Assembly: GCA_018240065.1 (NCBI GenBank)
Contig: JAFEGH010000009.1
Span: forward strand, 296,961-360,960
Length of the DNA: 64,000 bases
From: Verrucomicrobiota bacterium
GTDB taxonomy: Bacteria; Chlamydiota; Chlamydiia; Chlamydiales; Rhabdochlamydiaceae
Direction: 5' to 3'
Of the stretch, positions 53,684-62,377 are shown one piece after another; position 1 is the first letter of the stretch, and every line of letters begins with the position of its first letter. The translations under genes and the position numbers were made by a program. The notes beneath the pieces are model-generated. The model was given only the letters and a program-made list of their open reading frames with translations. It made no database searches and had not been told where the DNA came from.

Positions 53684-54200
53684 CGGCTCCTTTCTCCGTC
53701 AAATCCTTGATCTGATCGCGGATCCATGCCGCCTGTTCATAATTTTCCTTCTTGAGCGCTTCGTTGAGAGCTTCGTTCAGCGCCGTCAGCCGGCTTGAAG
53801 AGGGGATCGTGAGAGGTTTATTGAGCGCTTTGCCCAAATGAAGCGGCTGCGTTTTTTTCGCGAGGACGTCCTTTTTGATCCGGGAGGGGATCTTATCTGC
53901 GGCAATGAGCTCGGAGATGAGGACATCCGAGAAGACAGAGTAGCACTCGCTGCAGCCCAGCGGGTTACCCATTTTGATCGATTCGAGAGAGGTGCGGCAG
54001 TTGCCGCAGCAAAGTCCCGCTTCGGTCTCTGTCAGACCTTCTCTGACTTGGGCAGGAGGCACTTGTCCGTGCAGCCTTTGCTGAAGAACTGGACAGTCGG
54101 CGCACATTTCTGTGCAGACGATGGATGTATCGACGATCTCCTTGTAAATCACCTTGATCGGCTTTTTACAATGGCTGCATTCGACCGGTCTGTCCGCCAT
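53667..54200 (-). CDS. mcsA: McsA-like zinc-finger/UVR-domain activator of McsB
   Basis: The 177-residue protein has CxxC zinc-binding pairs (CSHCKKP, CADC, CGNC, CSEC) and a C-terminal UVR motif (LNEALNEALKKENYEQAAWIRDQIKDL), the standard McsA layout. It activates the downstream arginine kinase. In Chlamydia mcsA-mcsB follow frr (recalled), whereas here they are separated from frr by the tRNA-Lys element and other accessory genes. Confidence 0.93.
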   Translation of the reverse strand: MADRPVECSHCKKPIKVIYKEIVDTSIVCTEMCADCPVLQQRLHGQVPPAQVREGLTETEAGLCCGNCRTSLESIKMGNPLGCSECYSVFSDVLISELIAADKIPSRIKKDVLAKKTQPLHLGKALNKPLTIPSSSRLTALNEALNEALKKENYEQAAWIRDQIKDLTEKGADDGKS

Positions 54201-54286
54201 GGTCGTCTCCCTTCCTTCAGGTCCGTAAAACCGGATTCTAGGGAAAGGGCCGCGTTATCCTCAATAAATTTTTTACCAATTGCCCT

Positions 54287-55480
54287 TTATTCCGAAACAG
54301 GTGCGCTTTGCGCTACGGCTCGCGCCTTTTCCGGCATGAAAAGGATCAGTAAAAAACCCACCGCGAGCAGGACACCGAGAATGGACAGGGTCATGACGAT
54401 CGGCTCGGGCGCCGAAACATTTTTGGCAATCAGTCCGGCCCACGTCGAGCCCAGGTTTGCCAGGCACCAGGCGAATCCCATCATTAAAGCCGAGACTGTG
54501 CTTGGGCTTTCCGGTACAAGCTTGTTCCCCCATGAGACCAGCACTGGGGTGACCGTGCCCATGAAGCCGCCGATGACCGTCAAAAAGAGGACAGTTTGCA
54601 TGAGCGTGGTCTCTGCCTGCGCCAGGAAGCTGTAAAAAAACAGCAGGGCGAAAAAGAGGATCGTCAGAAGAACGGGCTTGGGGCCGAACTTGTCGGAAAG
54701 ATATCCGGCCGGGACCATGAGCATGGCGCCGCCGATTACAAAGCACAAATGTCCGCCGCCCATACTGAGCCATTCATGGCATCCCTTGGAGCGCATGAGG
54801 TCGGGAAGCAGGAACATGAACGCGGTGAGCAGGGTGAAATTGCAGACCTGGGTCAGGTAGAGAAGAGCAAGGGGGCGTTTGGACCGCATCAGCGGCTCGC
54901 AAAACTCCTTAAAGGAGAGCTTCTGATTTTTCTTTTGCTCTTCAACAGGATAAACGGCCATCACGAGCAGTAGCAGAGCAACGGGAATGAAGAAGACGAC
55001 GGCGTGGCCCCCAAAAAGACTTAGCGCTTTTGTAAAAGCCAGCTGCGAGATGGCAAGTCCCAGCGCGCCTCCGGAGGCGAAAAGAAGGATGTTGCGCCCT
55101 TTTCGTTCCTTGGAAAGAAGTCCTGCGAACCCGACTGCCGCGGGGTGATAGGAACCCGATCCGACCATCAGCATCAGAAGGATGAAAAAGGAGATGACCA
55201 TATCATTAGTGAATGTGACGAAGAGGACGCTCGACGAGAGGGCAAGACCCAGCATCGTCACTACTTTTCTAAAACCCCTGTCGGAGAAGTAGCCGAAGAA
55301 AAGCTGGAGCATCTCTCCAAAAAAACCGGCAAGCCCGGCGATGAGACCCGCCTTTGCAAGGTCGATGCCCGCGATTGTTTTATATATCGGCCAAATGCCC
55401 GTAAAAAAGTCCAGGAGCAGATGGCTGGACCAGAGTAGAAGCAGACTTCTTCCCACGGTCGGACGGATCTTGAGTATCAT
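54287..55480 (-). CDS. MFS transporter, fosmidomycin-resistance-like
   Basis: The 397-residue protein has 12 predicted membrane segments. The N-terminus SLLLLWSSHLLLDFFTGIWPIY with GYFSDRGFRK loop and GSYHPAAVGFAG resembles the Fsr branch of MFS exporters. It is upstream of mcsA on the same strand, about 85 bp away. The substrate cannot be told from the sequence. Confidence 0.85.
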   Translation of the reverse strand: MILKIRPTVGRSLLLLWSSHLLLDFFTGIWPIYKTIAGIDLAKAGLIAGLAGFFGEMLQLFFGYFSDRGFRKVVTMLGLALSSSVLFVTFTNDMVISFFILLMLMVGSGSYHPAAVGFAGLLSKERKGRNILLFASGGALGLAISQLAFTKALSLFGGHAVVFFIPVALLLLVMAVYPVEEQKKNQKLSFKEFCEPLMRSKRPLALLYLTQVCNFTLLTAFMFLLPDLMRSKGCHEWLSMGGGHLCFVIGGAMLMVPAGYLSDKFGPKPVLLTILFFALLFFYSFLAQAETTLMQTVLFLTVIGGFMGTVTPVLVSWGNKLVPESPSTVSALMMGFAWCLANLGSTWAGLIAKNVSAPEPIVMTLSILGVLLAVGFLLILFMPEKARAVAQSAPVSE

Positions 55481-55830
55481 GAGCTTATCTCACTATTCGA
55501 AGAGAATGATTGGTGCAGGTTTTTTTCGGAAAATATTAAATTCAAACAACTTCAAAACACGGATTTTGGCTGCGCAGGACATGCTTAAACGAGCTGCATC
55601 TTTAAAATTTGCGAGAAAAGACGCAATAAGCACATTTGAAGGATAGCGGGATAGACCCATAGGAGTAATAAGGGGGAATGTTATTGCCATCCATCTTAGG
55701 CTAACGGGATATTATTCCGACAGGGGGGAACGGAAGCTCAAAAAAAAATTCCGCCCGCATGGACAATAATTTTCCCTCTCCCTATAGTCAGAAATTGTTT
55801 CAACTTAAATTTAGCATAAGGAACCTTCCC
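55481..55830. other. Intergenic region without a supported gene
   Basis: About 350 bp between the MFS gene and the first small secreted protein. Short ORFs on both strands lack binding sites and recognisable features. The last 60 bp before 55831 are AT-rich with AAGGAA at about 55818, the binding site of the next gene. Confidence 0.5.
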
Positions 55831-56214
55831 ATGAAAAAATTCGCGTTCTGCTTAAGCACCCTCGTAGCGACAGCTGCCACTTCTCTGTTTGCCCAGACTC
55901 CATCCGCCGGCGGCTCAAGTACGCAAACACAGCAAGGCCAAACGATGAATCAGCCTTCCGCCTGCAGCCAGCTCACGACTGAAGAGCAAAACTTTGCAGC
56001 TCAGGTCATGGACATGAACAACAAGTCGATGTTCTGCTCCCAGTTCACCGCTCAGCAAAGACAGCAGGCGATGCAAATGATGGGCCAGCCTGACCCAACC
56101 GGAAAAATGATGACCGCCGACCAGGCCGTCCAGCAGGTGATGGGTTCTACCGGCACGTCACCCGCGGGAACCCAGGCTAAGCCTAGAACAGGCGGTGGAT
56201 GCCCCGTTAAATAA
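55831..56214 (+). CDS. Small secreted protein with conserved EEQ-FAA repeat motif, paralogue 1
   Basis: The 127-residue protein starts at ATG 55831, after AAGGAA, with signal peptide MKKFAFCLSTLVATAATSLFA. The mature part has a Gln/Ser/Thr-rich region and the motif LTTEEQNFAAQVMDMNNKSMF...QQRQQAMQMM...TADQAVQQV. The next gene repeats the same motif (LSADEQAFAAKLNDQNRKSF...DQRKSAM...ADEAVSKLV). Two cysteines (CSQL and CSQF) lie in the mature part. A perfect terminator follows. Unknown family; secreted or periplasmic location. Confidence 0.72.
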   Translation: MKKFAFCLSTLVATAATSLFAQTPSAGGSSTQTQQGQTMNQPSACSQLTTEEQNFAAQVMDMNNKSMFCSQFTAQQRQQAMQMMGQPDPTGKMMTADQAVQQVMGSTGTSPAGTQAKPRTGGGCPVK

Positions 56215-56249
56215 TAAAATTAGTCTAGGTAAAGTTTTTAAAGTGAAAC

Positions 56250-56280
56250 AAACGAGGCAAACGTCCTCGTTTTTTTATTT
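56250..56280 (+). terminator. Terminator after small secreted protein 1
   Basis: The stem AAACGAGG/CCTCGTTT is followed by a T-run. Confidence 0.8.
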
Positions 56281-56388
56281 GAAATCTAATTATTTTGTCT
56301 AAAACAATTCTATCACTGGACAAAAAAATGGTTGAATTTCTACATTTGTTTCATCCTAAGTGAAAATCTCACTTAGAACTCAGGAGAT

Positions 56389-56814
56389 ATGAACAATATG
56401 AAAAAGAACACTATGATGATGCTCGCCCTTGTAGCTATGACTGCAGGCGTGACTGTGAATGCAGAAACGACGCAAAACGCAGCAGCCCCAGCTCAAACAG
56501 CTCAAGTTGCAGCAACAACTACAGCTCAAAAAGCGCCAGAAGCGACAGCGACAAAGCTTTCCGCTGACGAGCAAGCTTTTGCAGCGAAACTGAATGACCA
56601 AAACCGCAAATCCTTCAGCGAGAAACTCTCTGCTGACCAAAGAAAATCTGCGATGGTAGCTGCGAAGAACGGCGCTAATGCAGACGAAGCGGTTTCCAAA
56701 TTGGTAGCATCCAAAGAAATTAAAGACGCTCCTGCTGTTGCCGCTGCTGAAAAAGCAACTGCAGAAAAAGCTCCTGCTGAAAAAGCGGCTCCTGCTGCTA
56801 CAGCAACGAAGTAA
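56389..56814 (+). CDS. Small secreted protein, paralogue 2, Ala/Lys-rich
   Basis: The 141-residue protein (138 if the ATG at 56398 is used) starts after AGGAG. The second ATG has the more usual spacing. Signal peptide MKKNTMMMLALVAMTAGVTVNA. The mature part is mostly Ala, Lys, Glu, Thr and carries the motif shared with the previous gene, then an Ala/Lys-rich tail (EKATAEKAPAEKAAP). A terminator at 56833 follows. Unknown function; the basic, Ala-rich tail could bind nucleic acid or surface polymers (speculative). Confidence 0.72.
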   Translation: MNNMKKNTMMMLALVAMTAGVTVNAETTQNAAAPAQTAQVAATTTAQKAPEATATKLSADEQAFAAKLNDQNRKSFSEKLSADQRKSAMVAAKNGANADEAVSKLVASKEIKDAPAVAAAEKATAEKAPAEKAAPAATATK

Positions 56815-56832
56815 TTTTTGCTATTCGTTCAA

Positions 56833-56870
56833 CAGTCGCCTCTTATTTTTTAAGAGGCGATTGTTTTTTT
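56833..56870 (+). terminator. Terminator after small secreted protein 2
   Basis: A 13-bp stem (CAGTCGCCTCTTA with TAAGAGGCGATTG, one G-U pair) is followed by seven T residues. Confidence 0.85.
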
Positions 56871-56895
56871 AAGACTTATCTTTTTGAAAAAGCGA

Positions 56896-57915
56896 TCAGG
56901 CTCTTAGCGTGACAGGCGCTACGTCGACATGCAGGACAAGCCCCGGGTGGGATTTTGATGACTCTCCGGTATTCTTCATGCTCTCAGAGAGCAGCTCGTA
57001 GAGTTTTTCTCCCTGTGCCTCGCCATTGATTTCCACAATTCCTCTATTCGGCTCGAAGTAGAAGCCTAAGTTCCGATCAATTTTCACATAAGCGGTTTGA
57101 TGCACAGGCAGTCCTGTTTCATAGGCGCCTGGAGGAAGGTTTTGCAGCCTGCGGATGGTCTCTTCGGGGGAGGATTTCCACTCGCTGGGAGTTTTTCTGA
57201 TGAGATGTTCAATAGGCCGTCTAGCGTGAGCAGTCTGGGCTCCGATTTTTAGGTCCAGGAGCTTTCCTTTCGCAAGGTTGATGCTTTGCAGGAGGGTGGG
57301 GTCCATGCCGCCGCCTGTCTCAAATTGCTTGCCGAGAGCTGCCATGTGGCTGCGGGGATCGGAAAACTGGTTTTTCGTCTTCAGATACAGGTAGAGAAAC
57401 CAGTAGCTCTCTCCGCGGCAAATCCCCTGATGGTGTCCGAATTGCACTCCATTATGTATGCCGCAGAAGGTTCTTTTTTTGACTTTGGGGTCAGTGAGCC
57501 TAGATTGAGAAATCAACGGATGATCATTGACGATCTTTCCTCTTCTGTTAGGGTGGTTCTCCGTTTCCTGAATCATGTATAGATGGGTCTTCTCCTCGGA
57601 GAAGACGTTGAAGCCGGTCTTAAGTGCCTGGGCATGCCCTTTGAGACTTTTAGCGAAATACTGGGCGCCTAAAAATGAGGCAATGTCAGCAATGATGTCC
57701 ATAACGATCGCGAGGATCCAGCGGAAAGGAGCGGATGCGATTTGGCAAACCTGCCATTTGCCGGCCAGCTTCGGGTTCATGGGATCCAAGTTTGCAGGAG
57801 CGGGCATGTCTTTTTCGCTTAAGACTTGTTGAATAGCGTCGGTGCGTTGAAAAAAACCGCGAAGATTGGCGTATGAACTAAAGACAGATTCATTAAACAC
57901 TCGTGAGGTAGTCAT
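56896..57915 (-). CDS. YopT-like (C58-type) cysteine protease candidate with Glu in place of the catalytic Asp
   Basis: The 339-residue protein has a hydrophobic region (~60-85) and a domain with Cys166 in HHQGICRGESYWFLYLYL, His272 in GLPVHQTAYVKI and the YFEPNRGIVEI segment (Glu288) where YopT/AvrPphB have FDPNxG. The Cys-His-acidic order and context fit C58 proteases, with a conservative Asp-to-Glu change. No signal peptide is seen. Such enzymes are usually delivered by type III secretion into the host cell. It resembles the 37450 protein in domain order but the two share little sequence. Confidence 0.72.
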   Translation of the reverse strand: MTTSRVFNESVFSSYANLRGFFQRTDAIQQVLSEKDMPAPANLDPMNPKLAGKWQVCQIASAPFRWILAIVMDIIADIASFLGAQYFAKSLKGHAQALKTGFNVFSEEKTHLYMIQETENHPNRRGKIVNDHPLISQSRLTDPKVKKRTFCGIHNGVQFGHHQGICRGESYWFLYLYLKTKNQFSDPRSHMAALGKQFETGGGMDPTLLQSINLAKGKLLDLKIGAQTAHARRPIEHLIRKTPSEWKSSPEETIRRLQNLPPGAYETGLPVHQTAYVKIDRNLGFYFEPNRGIVEINGEAQGEKLYELLSESMKNTGESSKSHPGLVLHVDVAPVTLRA

Positions 57916-58029
57916 ATAATCCCTTTATTTAAGGGGGACAGTATAATAGAATAACATTCGAAGATCAATGGTAATTAATGATTTGCGTTTGATCTGTTTT
58001 CAATAAAATCAAACAGATCAAATGAATAT

Positions 58030-58929
58030 TTAACCTTGCAAGGCTGGATAAGTGAAGAGGAGGAGATGGGTCAGATTGAGACCAAAATGGCAGAAAATAC
58101 TGGCTTCGATCGATTTGGTCACCTGATAGATCGTGCCGTAGATCATGCTGGCGACAAAGACCAGGCAAAGAAAGGGGAGGTTCGCCACCCAGATGAGGTG
58201 AAGTAAAGTAAAAAATATAGATGTCACGAAGATGCTGCCGAAGCCGGCCAGGGGAGTTTCGCCGAACCAGTTGAACAGCCACCTTTGGATGAAGCCGCGG
58301 AAAAAGGCCTCCTCCGGAATACAGACGAAGATCAGATTGTCTATCAGCCAGATAAAAAAGATGACGGGGATTTTGGGATCCCACTTGACCAGATCAAAGT
58401 GCAGGGAGATTCCCATCATGATGAGAATTCCGGCGAGGCTCATCGGGATGCTCAGTTTTAAAACTTTCAGGAGCTGAGGCCGTGACGAAATCAACGGGAT
58501 TCCGAAGGCCAGCGCGAAAATCCCGATGAACGGCTTATCGAAATTAAACCACAGGTTGTAAGGGTAGGCCCCGGGGCTGATTGCAAGGTCCGCGGCCAGC
58601 TTCCAATTATGGAAACCGGGAAGAAAATGAAATGCCAGGGCGAGCGACAACACGACCGCTGATCCGAACAGCAGGAACCGGGCACTTTTCTGGATCTCCT
58701 TGTTGAGATAGTAATGGCAGAAAAAAAGGATCAGCACGGGGATGAGAGAGATCCATGTCGCAATGTTGGCCTCGAAGGCCAGAATATAGGCGATCAGTAA
58801 AAACGAAGCCCAAAGCGCAGGGGTCTTGCGCACCCAAAGGCTGATGAAGCTCATCCCAAAGGCGAAAAAACACATCGATGTAATGGGATTTTTCCAAATG
58901 ATAAGATGGGAAAATGCGGCTTCTTGCAT
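58030..58929 (-). CDS. CPBP-family intramembrane glutamic endopeptidase
   Basis: From ATG at 58929 (preceded by AAGGAAA) the protein has 299 residues and about eight membrane segments. CPBP motifs are EEAFFRGFIQRWLF (EExxxR), LLHLIW (H) and IFCHFGLN (H). These membrane proteases are related to CAAX prenyl endopeptidases (Rce1). Bacterial members serve in bacteriocin self-immunity or signalling, substrates usually unknown. It diverges from pgeF with a short gap. Confidence 0.85.
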   Translation of the reverse strand: MQEAAFSHLIIWKNPITSMCFFAFGMSFISLWVRKTPALWASFLLIAYILAFEANIATWISLIPVLILFFCHYYLNKEIQKSARFLLFGSAVVLSLALAFHFLPGFHNWKLAADLAISPGAYPYNLWFNFDKPFIGIFALAFGIPLISSRPQLLKVLKLSIPMSLAGILIMMGISLHFDLVKWDPKIPVIFFIWLIDNLIFVCIPEEAFFRGFIQRWLFNWFGETPLAGFGSIFVTSIFFTLLHLIWVANLPFLCLVFVASMIYGTIYQVTKSIEASIFCHFGLNLTHLLLFTYPALQG

Positions 58930-59074
58930 CGTAGGTTTCCTTTGCAATATGTTAGTGCGAGGGCGGATTTTAGAAAACAGATCTGATTGCCGAGGCCGCA
59001 ATTTTATTTCTCAGGAATAGCTTGGCTATGTCATCCTGAAATCAGGGGAAAAACGAAAAGAAGGCGAGCTGAAA

Positions 59075-59830
59075 ATGATTCGGAAAAAATCGGGAGAGAT
59101 CCAGTGGCTGGAGTTTGAGATCCTGCAAGAGGAGCCGGTCGTCCATGGAATATTCCTGCGGCACGGGGGAATGAGCGCAGGGACTACGGGTTCCCTAAAC
59201 GCAGGAAGCAAGATCCCCGAAGACCCAAGGATACTGGAAGAAAACCGTCGCCGTATGCTCAGCGCTCTGAATATCCCCCGTTACTGCACAGGCACCCAGG
59301 TGCATGGCAATGAGGTCGTCCTCGTTAAGGATGTGTCTCAAGAGATCGGCGACTGCGATGGGCTGATCACCCAATTGCCTGACCTTGGTCTTTTGATCAG
59401 ACACGCCGATTGCCAGGCCGCCGTCTTCTATGATCCGATCAACCGCGCCCTTGCCAACGTCCATTCCGGATGGCGCGGCAATGTGAAGAACATCTACGAC
59501 GCCACAGTGAAAAAAATGGCGCAGACCTTCGGGTCCAAACCTGAAAATCTATTGGTGGGGGTGTCGCCGAGCCTGGGACCCGACCATGCGCAGTTTATCC
59601 ACTACAAGACCGAGCTGCCGGAAGAGTTTTGGCAATTCCAGGTCCGCCCTCTGTATTTCGATCTCTGGGCAATCGCCCGCCACCAGCTGGAAAACAGCGG
59701 GATCCTTCCCCACCACATTCAGATCGCGGGCATCTGCACCTATGCGAATGAGAAGGACTGCTTCTCCTATCGGCGCGATAAGCTTACCGGGAACCACGCC
59801 GCCTTCGCCATGCTTAGGCCAAGCGGCTGA
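59075..59830 (+). CDS. pgeF: Peptidoglycan editing factor PgeF (YfiH family, purine nucleoside phosphorylase-like)
   Basis: The 251-residue protein has the family zinc-site residues in VHGNEV, IRHADCQAAVFYDP and NVHSGWRGN. YfiH/PgeF was once called a laccase and is now linked to editing of wrong residues in peptidoglycan precursors. Related proteins have purine nucleoside phosphorylase activity. Start at 59075 with a GGCGAG upstream. The 3' end overlaps the convergent MFS gene by 17 bp. Confidence 0.92.
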   Translation: MIRKKSGEIQWLEFEILQEEPVVHGIFLRHGGMSAGTTGSLNAGSKIPEDPRILEENRRRMLSALNIPRYCTGTQVHGNEVVLVKDVSQEIGDCDGLITQLPDLGLLIRHADCQAAVFYDPINRALANVHSGWRGNVKNIYDATVKKMAQTFGSKPENLLVGVSPSLGPDHAQFIHYKTELPEEFWQFQVRPLYFDLWAIARHQLENSGILPHHIQIAGICTYANEKDCFSYRRDKLTGNHAAFAMLRPSG

Positions 59831-60989
59831 GCCTCCTTCTAAGAAGCATCATCACAAGCGTCGTCAGCGTAAAAATCACCGGCATGATCATGAGACCGTG
59901 TATCGGCAGAGACTCAAAAATCAGCAGAGTGACCACGCTCATCCCCATATTCAGAAAACTCATCGTCGCCGAGGCGTAGGACTTATTCTTCGCATGCGAC
60001 AAGATCATCGACGAGGCGTTGGCATACACGAGAGATTCCCCGAGGTAGACAAACGGCATCGGAACGAAAAGCGACCAGGGGTTGACAATGCCAAAGAGGA
60101 ACATGAGCAGCATGACGGCGGTGCAAAAGAAGGCGATCGAGATCCCCAGGAACATTGTTGAAAGGGCCTCCATTTTTCCCGCGAGCGCATTGGCAAGCAG
60201 GGAGCCGAGGATCAGTCCCACGGGAGGGATGAAGTTCAAAAGACCGTAATGGTAGGGGGACAGACCTATGTGGTTGATCCCGATAAAAGGAGCCTCAGCT
60301 GCAAAGAGATAGATCACCGAAGTGCCGCACCCCATCAGCATCGCGCAGAGCACGAGTTTCTTATTCGTGATCTTTTGCAGGTAGCCCTCTGCAATCGTCT
60401 TGATCTTTAACGCATCCGGATCGATTTTTGAGCACGTTTCAGGAAGCAGGAAGCTCAGAGCCAGCAAAAAAAAGCTGTAGACTGTCTGGAAGTAAAAGCA
60501 GCTCATCCAGCCAAAATGGGTCGTCAGCAGACCGCCCACTGCAATCGCAAGCGCGGGAGCAATCGCGAACGAGAGCATCAGATAAGAGATCTTTTTGGTG
60601 GCCTTCTCGTGCTGATAGACGTCTCCCACCATCGTGAAGGCGATCTTCAGCCCGACGCTGCTTCCCAATGCCATCAGCAATCTGCCCACAATAAGAAGAG
60701 AAAAAGAGTGGAACCTATCGACAAACAGGACCATCAGGCATCCGAGGATCGCAATACAGATGCCCAGATAGGCAGTCGGCTTCCTCCCCCAGCGGTTGGA
60801 CAGAGGGCCATACGGCAGCAGTCCGATGGCATAGCCGATTAGAAAAATAGTGACCGTCAGTTGCGCCTTAGCGTCGCTGATCCCCAAATTCAGGGCGATC
60901 TGAGGCAGGGCGGGAGTGAAGAGGACAGCCGACAAAGAGGCGAAGGAGACCAAAATAAGCAGAATGAAAAGAGAAGGTTCTTTTTGCAT
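59814..60989 (-). CDS. MFS transporter of the Bcr/CflA drug-resistance type
   Basis: The 391-residue protein has 12 membrane segments. Features are LFTPALPQIALNLG at the N-terminus, LPYGPLSNRWGRKPTAYLG (loop 2-3 signature) and GRLLMALGSSVGLKIAF. These match the Bcr/CflA family of H+-coupled exporters. Substrate unknown. It is followed by a short gap and then the alpha/beta hydrolase gene, whose 3' end faces its start. Confidence 0.87.
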   Translation of the reverse strand: MQKEPSLFILLILVSFASLSAVLFTPALPQIALNLGISDAKAQLTVTIFLIGYAIGLLPYGPLSNRWGRKPTAYLGICIAILGCLMVLFVDRFHSFSLLIVGRLLMALGSSVGLKIAFTMVGDVYQHEKATKKISYLMLSFAIAPALAIAVGGLLTTHFGWMSCFYFQTVYSFFLLALSFLLPETCSKIDPDALKIKTIAEGYLQKITNKKLVLCAMLMGCGTSVIYLFAAEAPFIGINHIGLSPYHYGLLNFIPPVGLILGSLLANALAGKMEALSTMFLGISIAFFCTAVMLLMFLFGIVNPWSLFVPMPFVYLGESLVYANASSMILSHAKNKSYASATMSFLNMGMSVVTLLIFESLPIHGLMIMPVIFTLTTLVMMLLRRRLSRLA

Positions 60990-61041
60990 GACCGTACGCT
61001 AAAAAACCTTATCTTAACCGATCATCATAAAATTAGCAGAA

Positions 61042-62109
61042 TTATCTTAAGCTCTCGTCGAAGAAGAAGACCGATTTCTTGGCGATCTCTTCGTGCAGTT
61101 TTTTCCGGTCGATCGAAGCGGGATCTTCGCAGTATCTGGCTTCCAGGAACCTCTTGCCGACAGCGTTGGCGCGATTCAGAAAGACATAGTGGGTAGCTTC
61201 GCCGGGCAGGATCTTCAAAGTCGCTTTCGCGATCTTGGAGGCGAACACCTTGGCGTTTTTTTCCGTCGGGACGACTAGGTCCTTCTCCGGAGCGACGATA
61301 AAGACCGGAATATCGATCTTCTCCAGGCTGTTCCCTTCGAACATCCAGCCTAAGGCAGGCGCCATCACGAAGACTGCGTTGATCCGCGGATCGCGATAGG
61401 AACCGCAGGCCTTGCTGAAATCGATTGTGTCCAGGATCTCCGGCGACACAATATCCGCCAGATCCTGGGCAGTATTGGCCTTCACATGCGCATTGCTTAA
61501 GTCCGTGGCTTCCGCGCCGGCGATCCAGATGCCGGTCGCCCCGCCCAGCGAGTAGCCGGCAAAGCCGATCCTGTCTTGATCGATCCTGTCCTTGAATGGG
61601 GAGTCGCTGAGCAATTGGTCCAGGACAAAAGAGATGTCCTTGGGCCTTTCCCAGGGTTTCGCGTAGGCCTCGGGGATTTTGTTGTTCCACGTGTTGCCAT
61701 AGTGGTCCATCGCCGCCACGATGTATCCGTTCGAGGCAAGCACCTCTGCCAGCCAGGACATATTGAAGCGGTCCCCGCCGCTTCCATGGGACATCAGGAC
61801 GAGCGGATAGCGGCTTTTTTTGTTGCTGATCGGAGCGTCGCGCGATTCGTCGCAGCGCAGCCAGAAGCCCGCCGGAGCCTTGGCCGGACTCTCGGGATCG
61901 ACTGGATACCAGATCTCCGTGACGATCGGCCGGTTGCGCTCTTTGTCATAATAATGGAAGGTGGTGATGCCCGTTTTATTAGGCTGTAAGATGATTGTCT
62001 TGAAATAGTTGCTTAAGTTCAGCCCGCCGCTGAACGGAACGATCAGCACAATCAGGGGAGCGGCAAAGTAGAAGATCCATTTAAAGCGTTTTTTCTTCAT
62101 AGTATCCAT
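61042..62109 (-). CDS. Alpha/beta hydrolase, PAF-acetylhydrolase/dienelactone-hydrolase-like
   Basis: The 355-residue protein has an N-terminal membrane anchor or signal (~6-25: WIFYFAAPLIVLIVPFSGG). The hydrolase domain has the oxyanion MSHGSGGDRFNMSWLAE and the nucleophile elbow GFAGYSLGGATG (Ser ~190). Later segments VFIVAPEKDLVVPTEKNA (Asp) and EATHYVF (His) complete a Ser-Asp-His triad. ATG at 62100 is an alternative start. Probably periplasmic or membrane-attached, acting on lipid or other esters. Substrate unknown. Confidence 0.85.
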   Translation of the reverse strand: MDTMKKKRFKWIFYFAAPLIVLIVPFSGGLNLSNYFKTIILQPNKTGITTFHYYDKERNRPIVTEIWYPVDPESPAKAPAGFWLRCDESRDAPISNKKSRYPLVLMSHGSGGDRFNMSWLAEVLASNGYIVAAMDHYGNTWNNKIPEAYAKPWERPKDISFVLDQLLSDSPFKDRIDQDRIGFAGYSLGGATGIWIAGAEATDLSNAHVKANTAQDLADIVSPEILDTIDFSKACGSYRDPRINAVFVMAPALGWMFEGNSLEKIDIPVFIVAPEKDLVVPTEKNAKVFASKIAKATLKILPGEATHYVFLNRANAVGKRFLEARYCEDPASIDRKKLHEEIAKKSVFFFDESLR

Positions 62110-62377
62110 TCACGTATAACAATCGCATGCTTTTATTTATTAATTATCATAACTGTATTTTTTTAAAAAGGCGTTTTTGTAAATAATCCGATATTTACTT
62201 CCTTTCGATTCGGTTCGGATATAAGTGGAAAAAAAAGATTATGACAAATCCGCTTGTGCTGATTAGGGGCCATGATTATGCTACGAAATAGTGCGCCTAA
62301 AAAATCGGAGCAGCTTTAGCGCAAGATTCTCTGATTGAAAAGGGCTCCCCTCAAAAGAATAAACCCCCAGGTGTGGC

